A DNA stretch of 64,000 nt from Pyropia yezoensis (lineage: Eukaryota > Rhodophyta > Bangiophyceae > Bangiales > Bangiaceae): positions 12,143,777 through 12,207,776 of the forward strand of contig CM020619.1 in the NCBI GenBank assembly GCA_009829735.1. The letters run 5' to 3'. The position numbers and the translations under genes are program-made. This document shows, piece by piece, positions 51,887-61,699 of the stretch; positions within the stretch are counted from its first letter, which is position 1; each line of letters starts with the position of its first letter. The notes beneath the pieces are model-generated. The model saw only the letters and a program-made list of their open reading frames with translations. It was not told the DNA's origin and ran no database searches.

Positions 51887-52258
51887 GTTGTGTGCATAAC
51901 GCAACAGATGGGTAGGTTCCATGGTCGGATATTGGCGGGGACTTGGCCAAGGCAGACCGAGTGGCGTTATGTACATAACGCGTCAGGCGAGCACTTGGCA
52001 TCGTCCCGACAGATTGCCGAGGCTGACCGTGTGGCGTTATGTACATAACGCGTGAGGTGAGCCTTTTTGAGAATCTGGTAGGTGTGGTACGGTAGACAGA
52101 CCGTGGCGCGTTATGTACATAACGCTCTTGTGATGTTTGTCGAGATAGTTGGCCAGAGCTGATCGTGTCGCGTTATGTACATAACGCGACAGGCGAGCCA
52201 TTAAAGAATCTGGGAGTTGTGGCTTGTCAGGCAGACCGTAAAGCGTTATGTACATAAC
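51887..52258. repeat. Iteron-like cluster of six palindromes
   Basis: Exact GTTATGTACATAAC copies lie at 51966, 52036, 52110, 52172 and 52245, with a variant GTTGTGTGCATAAC at 51887. Exact copies are spaced 62-74 bp start to start. Their flanks are also related: a GACCGTGT-like left flank recurs, and right flanks alternate between GCG(T/A)(G/C)AGGCGAGC-like and GCTCTT-like. The arrangement resembles an iteron or centromere-like/operator array. No gene lies inside. It begins about 210 bp after the helicase stop codon. Confidence 0.85.
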
Positions 52259-54206
52259 GCTCTTCGGATCCTTGTCGAGATTGTTACGTGACGACGGGTG
52301 AATAAGTGTTTTCCGATTGCGTCATGATTTTGATGGTATTTTGTTAATTTCTTTTCGGAGAATTGACTACTTTCCTGAGGGAAAGGGGGGTCGTGGGGGG
52401 CGAGAAGTTGAACTTACCTGTTCACCATTCACCAGTCGGGTGCGGTGCCGTTGCCAGACATGTGATGGCCTCGTCAGCTGGTCGATTCGATGGTTTGACC
52501 TCGTCGGCAATGGTGTGGGCTGCCACCGAGCGACTTGGCCCCCCCCCCCCGCACCCTCCTGCCGCCAAGGGACTTGCACTGACGCCTCACTCACGCCTCA
52601 CTGCCCCTCAAACACTCACACACGCACTCCCGCGTCACTGCCTCTCAAACAGCCCACAAGGCGCACATCACCAGGGTGGTGACGCGCCACTGCTCAGCAG
52701 GTGGTGGCTTGGTCTGCGATGAAAATTAGGGTCATTGAACCCACCACTCAGTGACACAAAAATGACTCGGACACACGCAGGACCCACCATTCGCTCATGA
52801 AAAGCTCCATAGGTCATTAGACATCTAATCGACCCCTCAATGGGCGCGCCCCCCGGACGAATTGAATTTCGAATTCCGAGGAGCCCGATCACCGGCTGAC
52901 ACCGACGCGGATCAACGGGAGGGGAGGGGATTTGGGCGGCGGCGCGAGATGATGTTGAATTGGACAGTGACGGGGGTGTCCGGGGATGGGTGCTCTCATC
53001 CGTCGGCCGCACGTTCAGCCACATGCAGGTTAGGTCAGTCGCTTCCCTCGGCGCCCCCGGGTCTGACGCGAGCCGTAGGTCCACGCGGCCCGCGTGGTGT
53101 CGTGTGCTGGTGACAGGCCATTTGGATGCACCGCGCGGTGAGCTCGCAGCATGGCAATGCCGTCTGTGGCGGTGGGTTTGAGGGACACGACTGCCCCCCC
53201 ACCCCCCCCACCAAGACGTCCAGGATGACATTTTTCCCAAACGGTGCTCGTAGTGCATTGCAAACGGACGGGGCCTACCGGAAGCACCAAAAGGCTGGGT
53301 GCCCGCGTCCCAACACGCCGCTCCACATGCACCGTGGCGAGCAGGCAGTGCCGAGGGTGGGTTCAATTGCAGTGTTGTTATTGCCCCGCAGCACGGTGGC
53401 GGTCACTCTCCCAATACGTGCCGTCGGGAGGGGGGGAGGGGGGGGGGGGGGGGGGAGGGGGGGGGGGCGCTCGCTCGCCATGGTTGGGCGAGCCGCACGG
53501 ATGCTGGCGTGTCAGTCGGCTCAAATGCCGCAGTGCATGCGGTGCACTCCGTCCCGCACCCGCCGTCGTGCTACTGGCGGCTGCCATGAGCACAGCGTCT
53601 GTGCGCGGTCTGCAATTGGGCCGCCAACCCATCACCACCACCGCCGCCGCCACACCACCACCGCCAGCCCCACCACCGCCACCGCGAGCCCCTCCGCCAC
53701 CACCGCCGCCGCGCCACAGGGCACTCTCACGGCAGCCACCGTCGGCCACGGGTGCCGCAGAGATGAGAAGGACCTTTCATTTCCGGGGCGGCGAGCCAAG
53801 GCCACGCGACAGCCCACAGGGGCACGTGGCGGTGCGAGCATCCTCCGCTCTGCCCCCTGCCAGAGAGGTAGCGTCGGTTGGGGGGTGGCGGGGGGCGGGC
53901 GGAGGGGGGGGGAGGGGGGGGGCGGGTGGGCGTTGGGAGGACCTGGACCGCCGGCCTCCTGACGGCCCGTGCAGCCCATCGCCAGCGTCTACAGCACGCG
54001 TACGGCATCTAGTGAGGACCCCGGCCCGGATGGTGCCTTGCCAGACGATAAATAGGGCGGTAGGTGGTGCCCCGTGGTTCCCCATCTTTGCCGACCCCAT
54101 CAGCCACCGTCGACAATCCCACCCACCCACCCTCCTCACAGTCGTTCCCACACACACAACCCGCTCTTCCGCCTCCACCCCCCCACCCCCCCGCCCCAGA
54201 TTCACG
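52259..54206. other. Intergenic region upstream of the Fanzor gene
   Basis: Mixed composition. G runs lie at about 53430-53467 and 53905-53925. A C-rich stretch immediately precedes the Fanzor ATG (54165-54197, CACCCCCCCACCCCCCCGCCCC). Open frames here overlap the Fanzor frame upstream of its ATG but show no domain. A compact His/Pro repeat region lies near 53630-53720. No palindrome of the 14-bp family is seen beyond 52258. Confidence 0.5.
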
Positions 54207-57200
54207 ATGAACGATGATGACGACGGCAGCGACCAAGACATTGGCGTCGACGGGCTGGACGGCGACACCACCTCGGACGAGGAGTGGGACCCGGCACAAG
54301 AGCAGGCGTACGTTCAAGACGCACGCAACGTGGTGACGCTCAAGCGGGCGGTGCTCGCCGCCAACCTGAGCCGCCTGCAGGGCGTGTCTGCACCCCACGG
54401 GGGCGACGCGGCCTCGTCGGCCGGCTGGTCTGCCGCCGTCGCGCAGGTGCAGCAGGCGTCCAAGGATGAGGAGGCGACGGGCCCCCTCGACGGCGCCGCC
54501 GGCGAGGACCTCGTCGCGGCCATCACAGGCGCGGCACAGGCGGTCAGCGTGTACTGTGGTGGTCGGGCGGCGGCAAGCGAGGCCGAGGTGGAGCTCGCCG
54601 CACGCGCCAAGACGGCCGCTGGTCTGATTGGTGTGGCCGCCGCGGGCTTGCCCCGGCGCGAGGCTGCCACGGACGCACCGCCCGCCCGCAAGGGGCGGAC
54701 GCAAAAGTGTGGCGGATGTGGCGAGCCGGGGCACAAGGTCAGCTCTTGCAAGGCCCCGGCTGGTGCAGGGCCGGCGGCAGCAGCTGCCGCCGCCGCTGCC
54801 GCCGCCGTCCCGGCGGCGGCGGCGGCGGCCGCGTCCAAGTGTCGCGACTGCCTGGGAGGGGGCCACAGCAGCGGGGACGCCGCCTGCCCGGTGCAGCGGC
54901 ACTGTGGGGGTGTGCCAGCGGCCTACGACCGCGGCGTCAACCCCGACTGCAAGGACCCGCTTCAGAGCAATGGACGGCAGACGCGGGCGTGTACCGTGCC
55001 GGTGGGCGTCCTCGCGAGGGCGGTGTTTGGGGACGACAAGGACGACGCCGACACGCGCGCGGCGGTAGAGACGGCGCTGCAAGCAGAGCTGGAGGACCTC
55101 TCTGGGGCGGCTACCAAGCTCCGCTTCCTCATGCTCCGCGTCCTCGACGTGGCATTGCGCCGCCTGGTGTCGACCGTCGCGGACGCAGCCGCCGACGACG
55201 CCGACTGGGCGGGGGCCGTGCCCGCAAACTGGGCGCCCGTCTGGCTGTGGTTGGCCTACGCCTGCGGCTGCGAGGGTGTGTCTGGCAGTCCCCTGCAGGC
55301 GGGCACCGTGTGTGCGGGCTGTGGCAAGGGGCGGGCCAACACGCGGATGGCGCGCGCCCGCTCTGTGGTGACGACGAGCCACCCACTGCTGGCAGAGGCG
55401 CTGTCCTACGCCCTGACGCAGGTGATGGCCGTCACGGCAGCTGCGTGCGACCGGTATCTTCCGGCGAGCAACAGCACGGCACGATGGGAGCCCGTCGCCA
55501 CCATCGTGGCCACCCACGCCGGGCGGTGTGTGGACGCGGCGTGTCGCAAGCTGGGCGCCAAGGCGGCCAAGGACGCGCTGGCCACCTCCCCCGCTGCCAC
55601 GGCTGCTCCAGCGGGCGGCTCTACCTGGGACACGGAGCGGCGGCTAACGCGGTGGGCGGCCGCGCGCTTCCGCGCGGGTACCGCGGACAAGGCAACGCCG
55701 GGACGGCGGGGCCTCGACGGCGTCCCCCAGCACCTGGTCCAGGCGCTGGCAAAACGGGTGGCCGTCATGCGGGCGGCCATGCCACTCTTTGTGGCGGGCC
55801 TCTTTCCAGCAACGCCTGTGAAGAAGCGCCGCTGGTGGGCGTACGTGCCGTTTCTCCTCCACGTCCTGAATGTGGGTGTGGGGAGCCCGTACGCCCTCAT
55901 CCCTGGCGCCCGAGCGGTGCTCCACGGGCACGGCACGCTGGTGCCGGACAAGATGCTCGCCCTGTTGCGGGCAGTTTCGGTCGCCACTGGCGTGGGGGTG
56001 CGTGGCCACCCCAGTCTTCGGGCATGGCCAGAGCTGCGGACGGGCGGTGCAGCGGTGCTGGCCGCCATGGCTGGTGTCGGTGGCCGCGCCAACCGGGCCG
56101 CCTCCCAGCTGTCTACCGACGGCGTGGCGGTAACGTTTTTTCTGTCTCGACCCGACACGGCCGCAGAGGCCGAGGCGCGGGCGGTGGCCTGGGCCAAGAA
56201 GCTGGACGGCGGTGGACGTGCGCGGGACCGCGGCGGCAAAGGCTTTGCGTCCCGGGCGGGGGTACTGACGCAGCTGGAGCGGGCTGGCCTGCCGTTGGCG
56301 CGCGTCCGGTGGCTCCAGATGGTCGGCGGAGACCCGGGACGGTCTGCCGTACTGTCGGCAGCACCGGGTGAGCGCGTGGCGACGGCAGACCTCCCCGCCC
56401 GCCCCGCTGTAGCCGCGATGCGCGCCGCGTGGTCCCGCCACATGGGCTTGAACGCGCTCAACCGGGCGGCCGTGGCGCTGCTGTTTGGGGCGGGCGTCCA
56501 AGACGGGGTGGCGGCAGCCGCAACCGTGCCCGACGGCCACCCACCGGGGGGGTCTAGGAAGCGGGCAGCGGCGGGCGCCCCGGCTGCAGGGGCGGGGACA
56601 GGGGGGAGCCGCTCCATGCGACAAGCGCGGAGGTCGTCACCCGAGGGCAGCGACGATGATGCGGCGGCGGTGGCCCCGGCGGCGGCGGGTGCGACGACGC
56701 CCCCCGAGGCAAAGACCTTCCAGACGGCGAGCCCCGGCGGTGGCCACGGGCGCGTGCGGCGTGGGCCGCAGGCGTCCATCCGACGGGCCCGCCGCACCCA
56801 GCTCGCCACCTCGGTGCGGCGTGTGCTGCGTCGCACGCGCCTGTCCCGGTGGACTGTGCCCCGTCACGAGGCGGAAAAGGTGGCACGGTGGCTGGTGGAC
56901 CCCACTGCCGCGGCGGGCGACAGTGACAGCGGCACCACCCCAGACGCGCCGCTGCTGGACCGGGTGGACGCGCTGCCCCGGCGCAAGGGGTGTCGTCGAC
57001 TGGCACCCGTCCCCGGCCTTCGCTACAGCCTGAGTGCCGCCCACTTTCGCGAGGCCAGCGGCGGTAACTTTCTGGCCCGTGCATGGAAGCAGTGGCGGGC
57101 ACGCAGCGGTACTGGAGCGGGACCGGTGGCGGCGGCGGCGGTGGCGGGACTTGTGGCGGCGGCGGCGGGTGACGGAGGCGGCGTCGCTGGCCACCTACCA

Positions 57201-58409
57201 CCCGTCGACTTGGCAGCAGCACACGGCACGATGCGTACCGGCGACGACGGCAAGCACCTGCAGGCAACGCTCGAGTGGGCCGCCCGTCGGGACACGGCCG
57301 CGTACGGCCAGCGATTTGGCGCGCAAGCCACGCGACACCTGCGGGCGGCGCGTGTGCGCAAGGCCATCCAACGCGGCCGCTTTGCTGCCTCGGTGGCGCG
57401 GGACCTGACCGGCGGCCTCCTTCGCCAGGTCCGTGGCGGCGGCGCGGTCGTCGTGGCCATGGGCACCGCGCGCGTGCGCGGGGGGGACGCCTGGCTCCGC
57501 CGCCACCTCCGACGGCTGTGCTGGCTTGTCGACCAGGACGAGTTCAACACCAGCCAGGCGTGCTCCGAGTGTCACGACAAGATGGTGCTCATCTACTCGA
57601 CGGGCAACTCCCCCCCCAAGATTCCAAGAGAGCTGTATGGGCCGCCGGCCGGCCCTCTGCCGTCGACACGGCGTGTGCGGATGGCGGCGGGTTCGCGTCG
57701 GGGGCGGCCAAAGCGGGCCCTCCCCTCTGCTACCCACGTGACGCGCCGAGGGCCAGACCCCGACGCTTACCGGGAGGCCGTCCGAGCCACTGCCCGTGCT
57801 GCTGCTGTGGCGCGGCGCGCGGCCGCGCTGGCCGCCTGTGCCGTCGAGGACCGCGCCGTCTATGCCGACCCGAGGCGGCTGAGCGAGTGGGCGGCCAAGG
57901 GCTGCTACACGTGCTCTCTCGCGGCCCCACAAGGCCCCGGTCACCCAGCGCCACACCCGCCCGTGATTCGCAATCGGGACGACGTTGCGGCCCGCAACAT
58001 TGCGTGGGTGGCCGCTCGTCGTCTCACGGGTACCAATGTGCGGCCATTCAAGCGCCCGTTTGGTATGAGGTGGGCCTGGACGACCAAGCGTCCTCCCAGT
58101 GGTGTTCCCGTCCCGCCTGTACGTCGCACCCGTGCGACTACGCGGGTCGATGTATGGCCCGTACTGGCTGCAGTGGACACTGTCGTCGACGGTGGTGGTG
58201 GCGGTGGCGGTGGCGGTGGCGGTGGCGGTGGCGGTGGCGGTAGGGGGGTTGTCGACGGCGACGCGACGGCGGCGTCCTGTACGACGCGACGCGGTGCTCC
58301 TGGTGGGGAACAGGTGGCGGCGGCCGGCAGTGCCATGGACGGGGTACGTCGGGCGGAGACGGGGGCGACAGACGCGCCCCGTGGTCTGGTGGACACTGCA
58401 AGACGCTAA
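54207..58409 (+). CDS. Fanzor (eukaryotic TnpB-like RNA-guided nuclease family) with N-terminal zinc knuckles
   Basis: 1400 residues from ATG 54207, starting with an acidic tail (MNDDDDGSDQD). Two knuckles lie at about 168 (CGGCGEPGHKVSSC, CX2CX4HX4C) and 212 (CRDCLGGGH...C). The long helical middle includes STDGVAVTFFLSR near 636-648, the TDG box typical of TnpB/Fanzor. GGDPGRSAVLSA with D709 is the RuvC-I position. DQDEFNTSQACSEC (E1112) is the Fanzor-type box with the first zinc-ribbon Cys pair, and CYTC is the second pair. RNRDDVAARNI (D1258) is the RuvC-III position, followed by RPFKRP. All three expected carboxylates are present, so nuclease activity is plausible. The size and the roughly 400-residue RuvC-I to II spacing, filled with low-complexity sequence, exceed the usual family length. 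Guide RNA and mobile-element ends were not identified. Confidence 0.85.
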   Translation: MNDDDDGSDQDIGVDGLDGDTTSDEEWDPAQEQAYVQDARNVVTLKRAVLAANLSRLQGVSAPHGGDAASSAGWSAAVAQVQQASKDEEATGPLDGAAGEDLVAAITGAAQAVSVYCGGRAAASEAEVELAARAKTAAGLIGVAAAGLPRREAATDAPPARKGRTQKCGGCGEPGHKVSSCKAPAGAGPAAAAAAAAAAAVPAAAAAAASKCRDCLGGGHSSGDAACPVQRHCGGVPAAYDRGVNPDCKDPLQSNGRQTRACTVPVGVLARAVFGDDKDDADTRAAVETALQAELEDLSGAATKLRFLMLRVLDVALRRLVSTVADAAADDADWAGAVPANWAPVWLWLAYACGCEGVSGSPLQAGTVCAGCGKGRANTRMARARSVVTTSHPLLAEALSYALTQVMAVTAAACDRYLPASNSTARWEPVATIVATHAGRCVDAACRKLGAKAAKDALATSPAATAAPAGGSTWDTERRLTRWAAARFRAGTADKATPGRRGLDGVPQHLVQALAKRVAVMRAAMPLFVAGLFPATPVKKRRWWAYVPFLLHVLNVGVGSPYALIPGARAVLHGHGTLVPDKMLALLRAVSVATGVGVRGHPSLRAWPELRTGGAAVLAAMAGVGGRANRAASQLSTDGVAVTFFLSRPDTAAEAEARAVAWAKKLDGGGRARDRGGKGFASRAGVLTQLERAGLPLARVRWLQMVGGDPGRSAVLSAAPGERVATADLPARPAVAAMRAAWSRHMGLNALNRAAVALLFGAGVQDGVAAAATVPDGHPPGGSRKRAAAGAPAAGAGTGGSRSMRQARRSSPEGSDDDAAAVAPAAAGATTPPEAKTFQTASPGGGHGRVRRGPQASIRRARRTQLATSVRRVLRRTRLSRWTVPRHEAEKVARWLVDPTAAAGDSDSGTTPDAPLLDRVDALPRRKGCRRLAPVPGLRYSLSAAHFREASGGNFLARAWKQWRARSGTGAGPVAAAAVAGLVAAAAGDGGGVAGHLPPVDLAAAHGTMRTGDDGKHLQATLEWAARRDTAAYGQRFGAQATRHLRAARVRKAIQRGRFAASVARDLTGGLLRQVRGGGAVVVAMGTARVRGGDAWLRRHLRRLCWLVDQDEFNTSQACSECHDKMVLIYSTGNSPPKIPRELYGPPAGPLPSTRRVRMAAGSRRGRPKRALPSATHVTRRGPDPDAYREAVRATARAAAVARRAAALAACAVEDRAVYADPRRLSEWAAKGCYTCSLAAPQGPGHPAPHPPVIRNRDDVAARNIAWVAARRLTGTNVRPFKRPFGMRWAWTTKRPPSGVPVPPVRRTRATTRVDVWPVLAAVDTVVDGGGGGGGGGGGGGGGGGRGVVDGDATAASCTTRRGAPGGEQVAAAGSAMDGVRRAETGATDAPRGLVDTARR

Positions 58410-59238
58410 GACAGCGCACATCTTGCCCGTGACCCTCACCTACCACGGGGTGCGTCAGCCGCCCCCTTTTTCGCCGACGAGCCAATCATGGGTAATTGTC
58501 GGCCGTTCACTAGTAGGTTAGACGCCGGCTTTTCCCGGGGACCTTTCCCAGGATGAGTCGGATGTTTCCCGGAGGGGTTTTACCGATAGTTATGTCACGC
58601 CGATAGGGCGCCCACTCAGCTCGAGTCGTCTGCCACCATGACGCACCTGTGTCATGGCTCATTGTATCGGCGGGGGTGAGATCAGGTCATGCAATCGGGC
58701 GTCGAGCAGGTGGGAAGGTGGTCGGGGCTGGGGGGTTCAACACTCGCAAAATAGAGCGCTGGTCGGGGTGCGCGCGTGACGGGGACGCCGGGCGCGAAGA
58801 AGACGGTCACGACGACGGTGGAGCCGACGACAATGGCCGACGCCGGGCGCTCCTGTTCAGGCGTCCCCTAGATTGGCAATCGGTTTGCGGGGATCCCTAA
58901 AAAATAGTTATCGTTGAATTGGTTGGTTTGTGCAACACAGTACGAAGACGAATATTACCCTAGTGCGTGAACTTGTAGTACCAGATCTGTACATTCCGGA
59001 TCTGTGTACAGCGTGTCGTTTTGAGAACGTGCTGTAATGGTGAGGGAAACATGTGGCCTTGCATGTTGCATGTTACAAGATGCATGAGCTACTTTTGGGG
59101 GATGCACAATAGCTCGGCCATATTTCCTGTGAGTGTTCCAGAGCACCGTGCAGGGCGGCGAAATGTCTTTACCATAGAAGGGCAACAAGTGGGCCTCTGA
59201 ACACGAGCAAGAACACTCTTCTCCACGACCTCCTGCCG
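58410..59238. other. Intergenic region downstream of the Fanzor gene
   Basis: AT-richer sequence between two convergent stop codons. Fanzor and TnpB guide RNAs often come from sequence adjoining the ORF, so this is one place to look. I see no convincing structure by eye apart from a short near-repeat at about 58985-59008 (GATCTGTACA / GATCTGTGTACA). Confidence 0.4.
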
Positions 59239-61554
59239 CTACCGCCCCGCCAGCTTGACGCTGATGACCGGCTTTGTCGGGGCGCATGGCGTCATCGCAG
59301 GGGCGCCCACCCCTGGGTCCGCTTCCAGCTCGTCATCCTCGGGCTCCACCGGGACAGCCGCCTCGGCCACCGCCGCCGCCGCAGATGTTGGGGCCTTACC
59401 AGCCGCCGCCGACGGCGTCGCCGAGGCACCCTCCCCCGCCGCCGGTGAAGGGTCTAACCGCCGCCGCTTCTCCCCCCGCGCATCGCCGGCGGCATCCACT
59501 CCCGCCACTGCCGCCGCTGCCGCCGCTGCCGGCTGCGCCGCCACCCCCGCTGCCGTCGCACCCCCCCCCGCCTGCGATGGCGGCGTCCCCGCAGCTCCAC
59601 TGGCCGGGGTGGCCACTGCCCCCGCAGCCGACGCGGGCGCACCAGCCGCCGCAGCAATGGCGCCCACCAGTGCAGGCGACGCGGGTGCCCCTGGTGGGGT
59701 CGCCGGCACGCTCTTCTTCCGCTCCTTCCGCCGCCTCTTGGACGCGGACCCCCCCCGGGCAGAGCGGCCAAAGACGGAATCGGTAGCACACGCAGGCAGG
59801 CCCTTGCGCTTGACATGGGCGACCGACACCAGCATCGCCTCCGTCCGCTCCTGCCAGTTGGTGACAAGGCCCATCCACTCTTCCACGGGATGCGTAATGT
59901 CCACCGTGCGCATTACGGGGGTGACACCATCCGCCCCCACCGGCGGTGGGGGCTCGGGGCGACCACCCCGAGGGGGCACGGAGAAGTCCAGACCAAAAAA
60001 GAAAGTGGCACCACAGCCCTCGGGGTAGGCGGTGGCCGAAATAAACTCAGGGGGGAAGGGATGAACGCCCACCCGTGGCAGCGCTTCGAGGCGGTGAATG
60101 AAGAGGCGGAGCTTGGACTCGACCCACCCCCGCCACTTTTTCTGCGTCGGCGCCTCGGCGGCAAAGACGTCGATCTGAAGGAAGTGGGCGTGCTGCGAGA
60201 AAAAATCGACAGGCTCAAAGAGCGGCGCCCATACTGCACCGGGAGGGGGCAGGGGGGACGCCGCTGGCTTGACAGGCGTCTTCGGCGCCCCGCCAGGGGT
60301 GCCAGCGGTCACCCCACTGAACGGGGCAGCTCCATCGGGAGCACCCGTACCACCATGACCGTTCGCAGTAGAGGGCGCCGCGGCAGCAGCGACGGATGCA
60401 GCGGGGGATGGAGAAGCCCGGCCGCTGGCGGTCGACGCGGGTGACGACGACGTCACGGGCAGGGTGGCGCTGTCAAAGACGGCATTGACGATACGGTTGC
60501 CCCGGGAGATCTCCTCCTTCATCACCTTGAGGGTGGACTGGGACACGTTGTGGGTGGTGTTCATCGACGGGTAGGAGGGCGTGATGATTGGCATCAGGTG
60601 GCGGCGGTCGCCCATGTTCATCGTCGGGTTCCACAGCCGGAAGCCGAGGTTGGGGTTTCCCGTGCTGATGGACCGCAGCAGCACCGGATTGGGCCACTTC
60701 CACTGTTCGTACACACGAAAGAAGCGAGACAACAGCGTCGCGGGCGACGCGTTGGGGTAGAGCTGGCAGATACGAGCAACCAAGATGGCCCACGCAACGC
60801 CGCCCAAATAGCCAAGCACGTTGGAATACACCGCTCGTTTTTTGGCCCACAGCTTAATGGCCCGCAGGGTGGTGCGGAAGTGCGGGATGTTGGGCACAAG
60901 CCGGAGGATGGCATCCGTAACGCGGACGCCATTGATGGAGCGCTGCGTCGAATCGTCCACGTTGCGAAGGATGCTGTCGTCGAGGATGTCCAGTTTGTCC
61001 GGGATGGACGACATCTGGAGGCACGCGCAGAGGAGGTCAATCTCCACCCCCGCATACTCAAACTTGATGATGGGCACGTACGCGTCCGCGACCGCCACAA
61101 TGTCCGTGGCGAGGGGCTTGCGGCGGAGCATCTCAACGAGCACATTGTCCGGGTTGGGCGGCACCCCCCCGGGTTCGGCAATACCAAACACGTCCCGCTT
61201 GCGATCCACGTGCCGCGGCGCAATGCACAGCGTGTCGATATCCGCGCCGGGCCCATTCACGCCCAGCCGGTACGAGCCAAACGTAAAGATGCGGGCGCCC
61301 GTCTCTGACGCCATCGTTTCGGTCATGCCCGCTGCGAGGGAGACGCGGCGTACCCACTCGGTGACGAGCTCCGACAGGTCCGACAGGACCGTCTCGCGGT
61401 GCTGCTGCTCCGCCACCGACTCGTACAGCCGGTTGGCACGGAGGTAGGCCTCCAGCTCGGCCGACAGGTGCGTGTCGAGCGGCTCGGGGGCGGCCAGCGA
61501 GATGGGCTCCGTCATGCCATACGACAGCCGCCCAGGCGGCGGCCCGCCGTCCAT
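59239..61554 (-). CDS. Nuclear poly(A) polymerase
   Basis: 771 residues from ATG 61554 (context GTAGCCATGG). The protein opens like canonical eukaryotic PAPs: YGMTEPISLA, then FGSYRLGVNGPGADID with the nucleotidyltransferase GS at 93-94 and catalytic Asp at 105 and 107. The third Asp is in GVEIDLLCA (D173). RSINGVRVTD, the central IKLWAKKR and GYLGGVAWAI segments, and the WNP..N..HLMPIITPSYP region match the family order. The PAP RNA-binding domain follows, then a Lys/Arg-rich stretch (SKRRRKERKK), a likely nuclear signal. The Ala/Pro/Gly-rich tail is low complexity. The length resembles vertebrate PAPs more than the yeast enzyme. The enzyme adds poly(A) to pre-mRNA 3' ends in the nucleus. 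It is intact, intronless and divergently paired with the TRAPPC2 gene. Confidence 0.95.
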   Translation of the reverse strand: MDGGPPPGRLSYGMTEPISLAAPEPLDTHLSAELEAYLRANRLYESVAEQQHRETVLSDLSELVTEWVRRVSLAAGMTETMASETGARIFTFGSYRLGVNGPGADIDTLCIAPRHVDRKRDVFGIAEPGGVPPNPDNVLVEMLRRKPLATDIVAVADAYVPIIKFEYAGVEIDLLCACLQMSSIPDKLDILDDSILRNVDDSTQRSINGVRVTDAILRLVPNIPHFRTTLRAIKLWAKKRAVYSNVLGYLGGVAWAILVARICQLYPNASPATLLSRFFRVYEQWKWPNPVLLRSISTGNPNLGFRLWNPTMNMGDRRHLMPIITPSYPSMNTTHNVSQSTLKVMKEEISRGNRIVNAVFDSATLPVTSSSPASTASGRASPSPAASVAAAAAPSTANGHGGTGAPDGAAPFSGVTAGTPGGAPKTPVKPAASPLPPPGAVWAPLFEPVDFFSQHAHFLQIDVFAAEAPTQKKWRGWVESKLRLFIHRLEALPRVGVHPFPPEFISATAYPEGCGATFFFGLDFSVPPRGGRPEPPPPVGADGVTPVMRTVDITHPVEEWMGLVTNWQERTEAMLVSVAHVKRKGLPACATDSVFGRSARGGSASKRRRKERKKSVPATPPGAPASPALVGAIAAAAGAPASAAGAVATPASGAAGTPPSQAGGGATAAGVAAQPAAAAAAAVAGVDAAGDARGEKRRRLDPSPAAGEGASATPSAAAGKAPTSAAAAVAEAAVPVEPEDDELEADPGVGAPAMTPCAPTKPVISVKLAGR

Positions 61555-61667
61555 GGCTACCAGGGGGGGGGGAGACTGGCCGAGGGGAAGACAGTCAGGG
61601 GGGGGGGCGGAAAGGGGCGTGGACAGTAGCACCTCGTGGGCGTTGCGCGTCGCAGAACGTAAACACA

Positions 61668-61699
<32 letters not shown>

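Noticed and set aside
51887-52258. CRISPR-like array interpretation of the regularly spaced palindromes
   Set aside because: Repeats are short, perfectly palindromic and dispersed elsewhere. The intervening sequences are related to each other rather than unique, and the context is eukaryotic.
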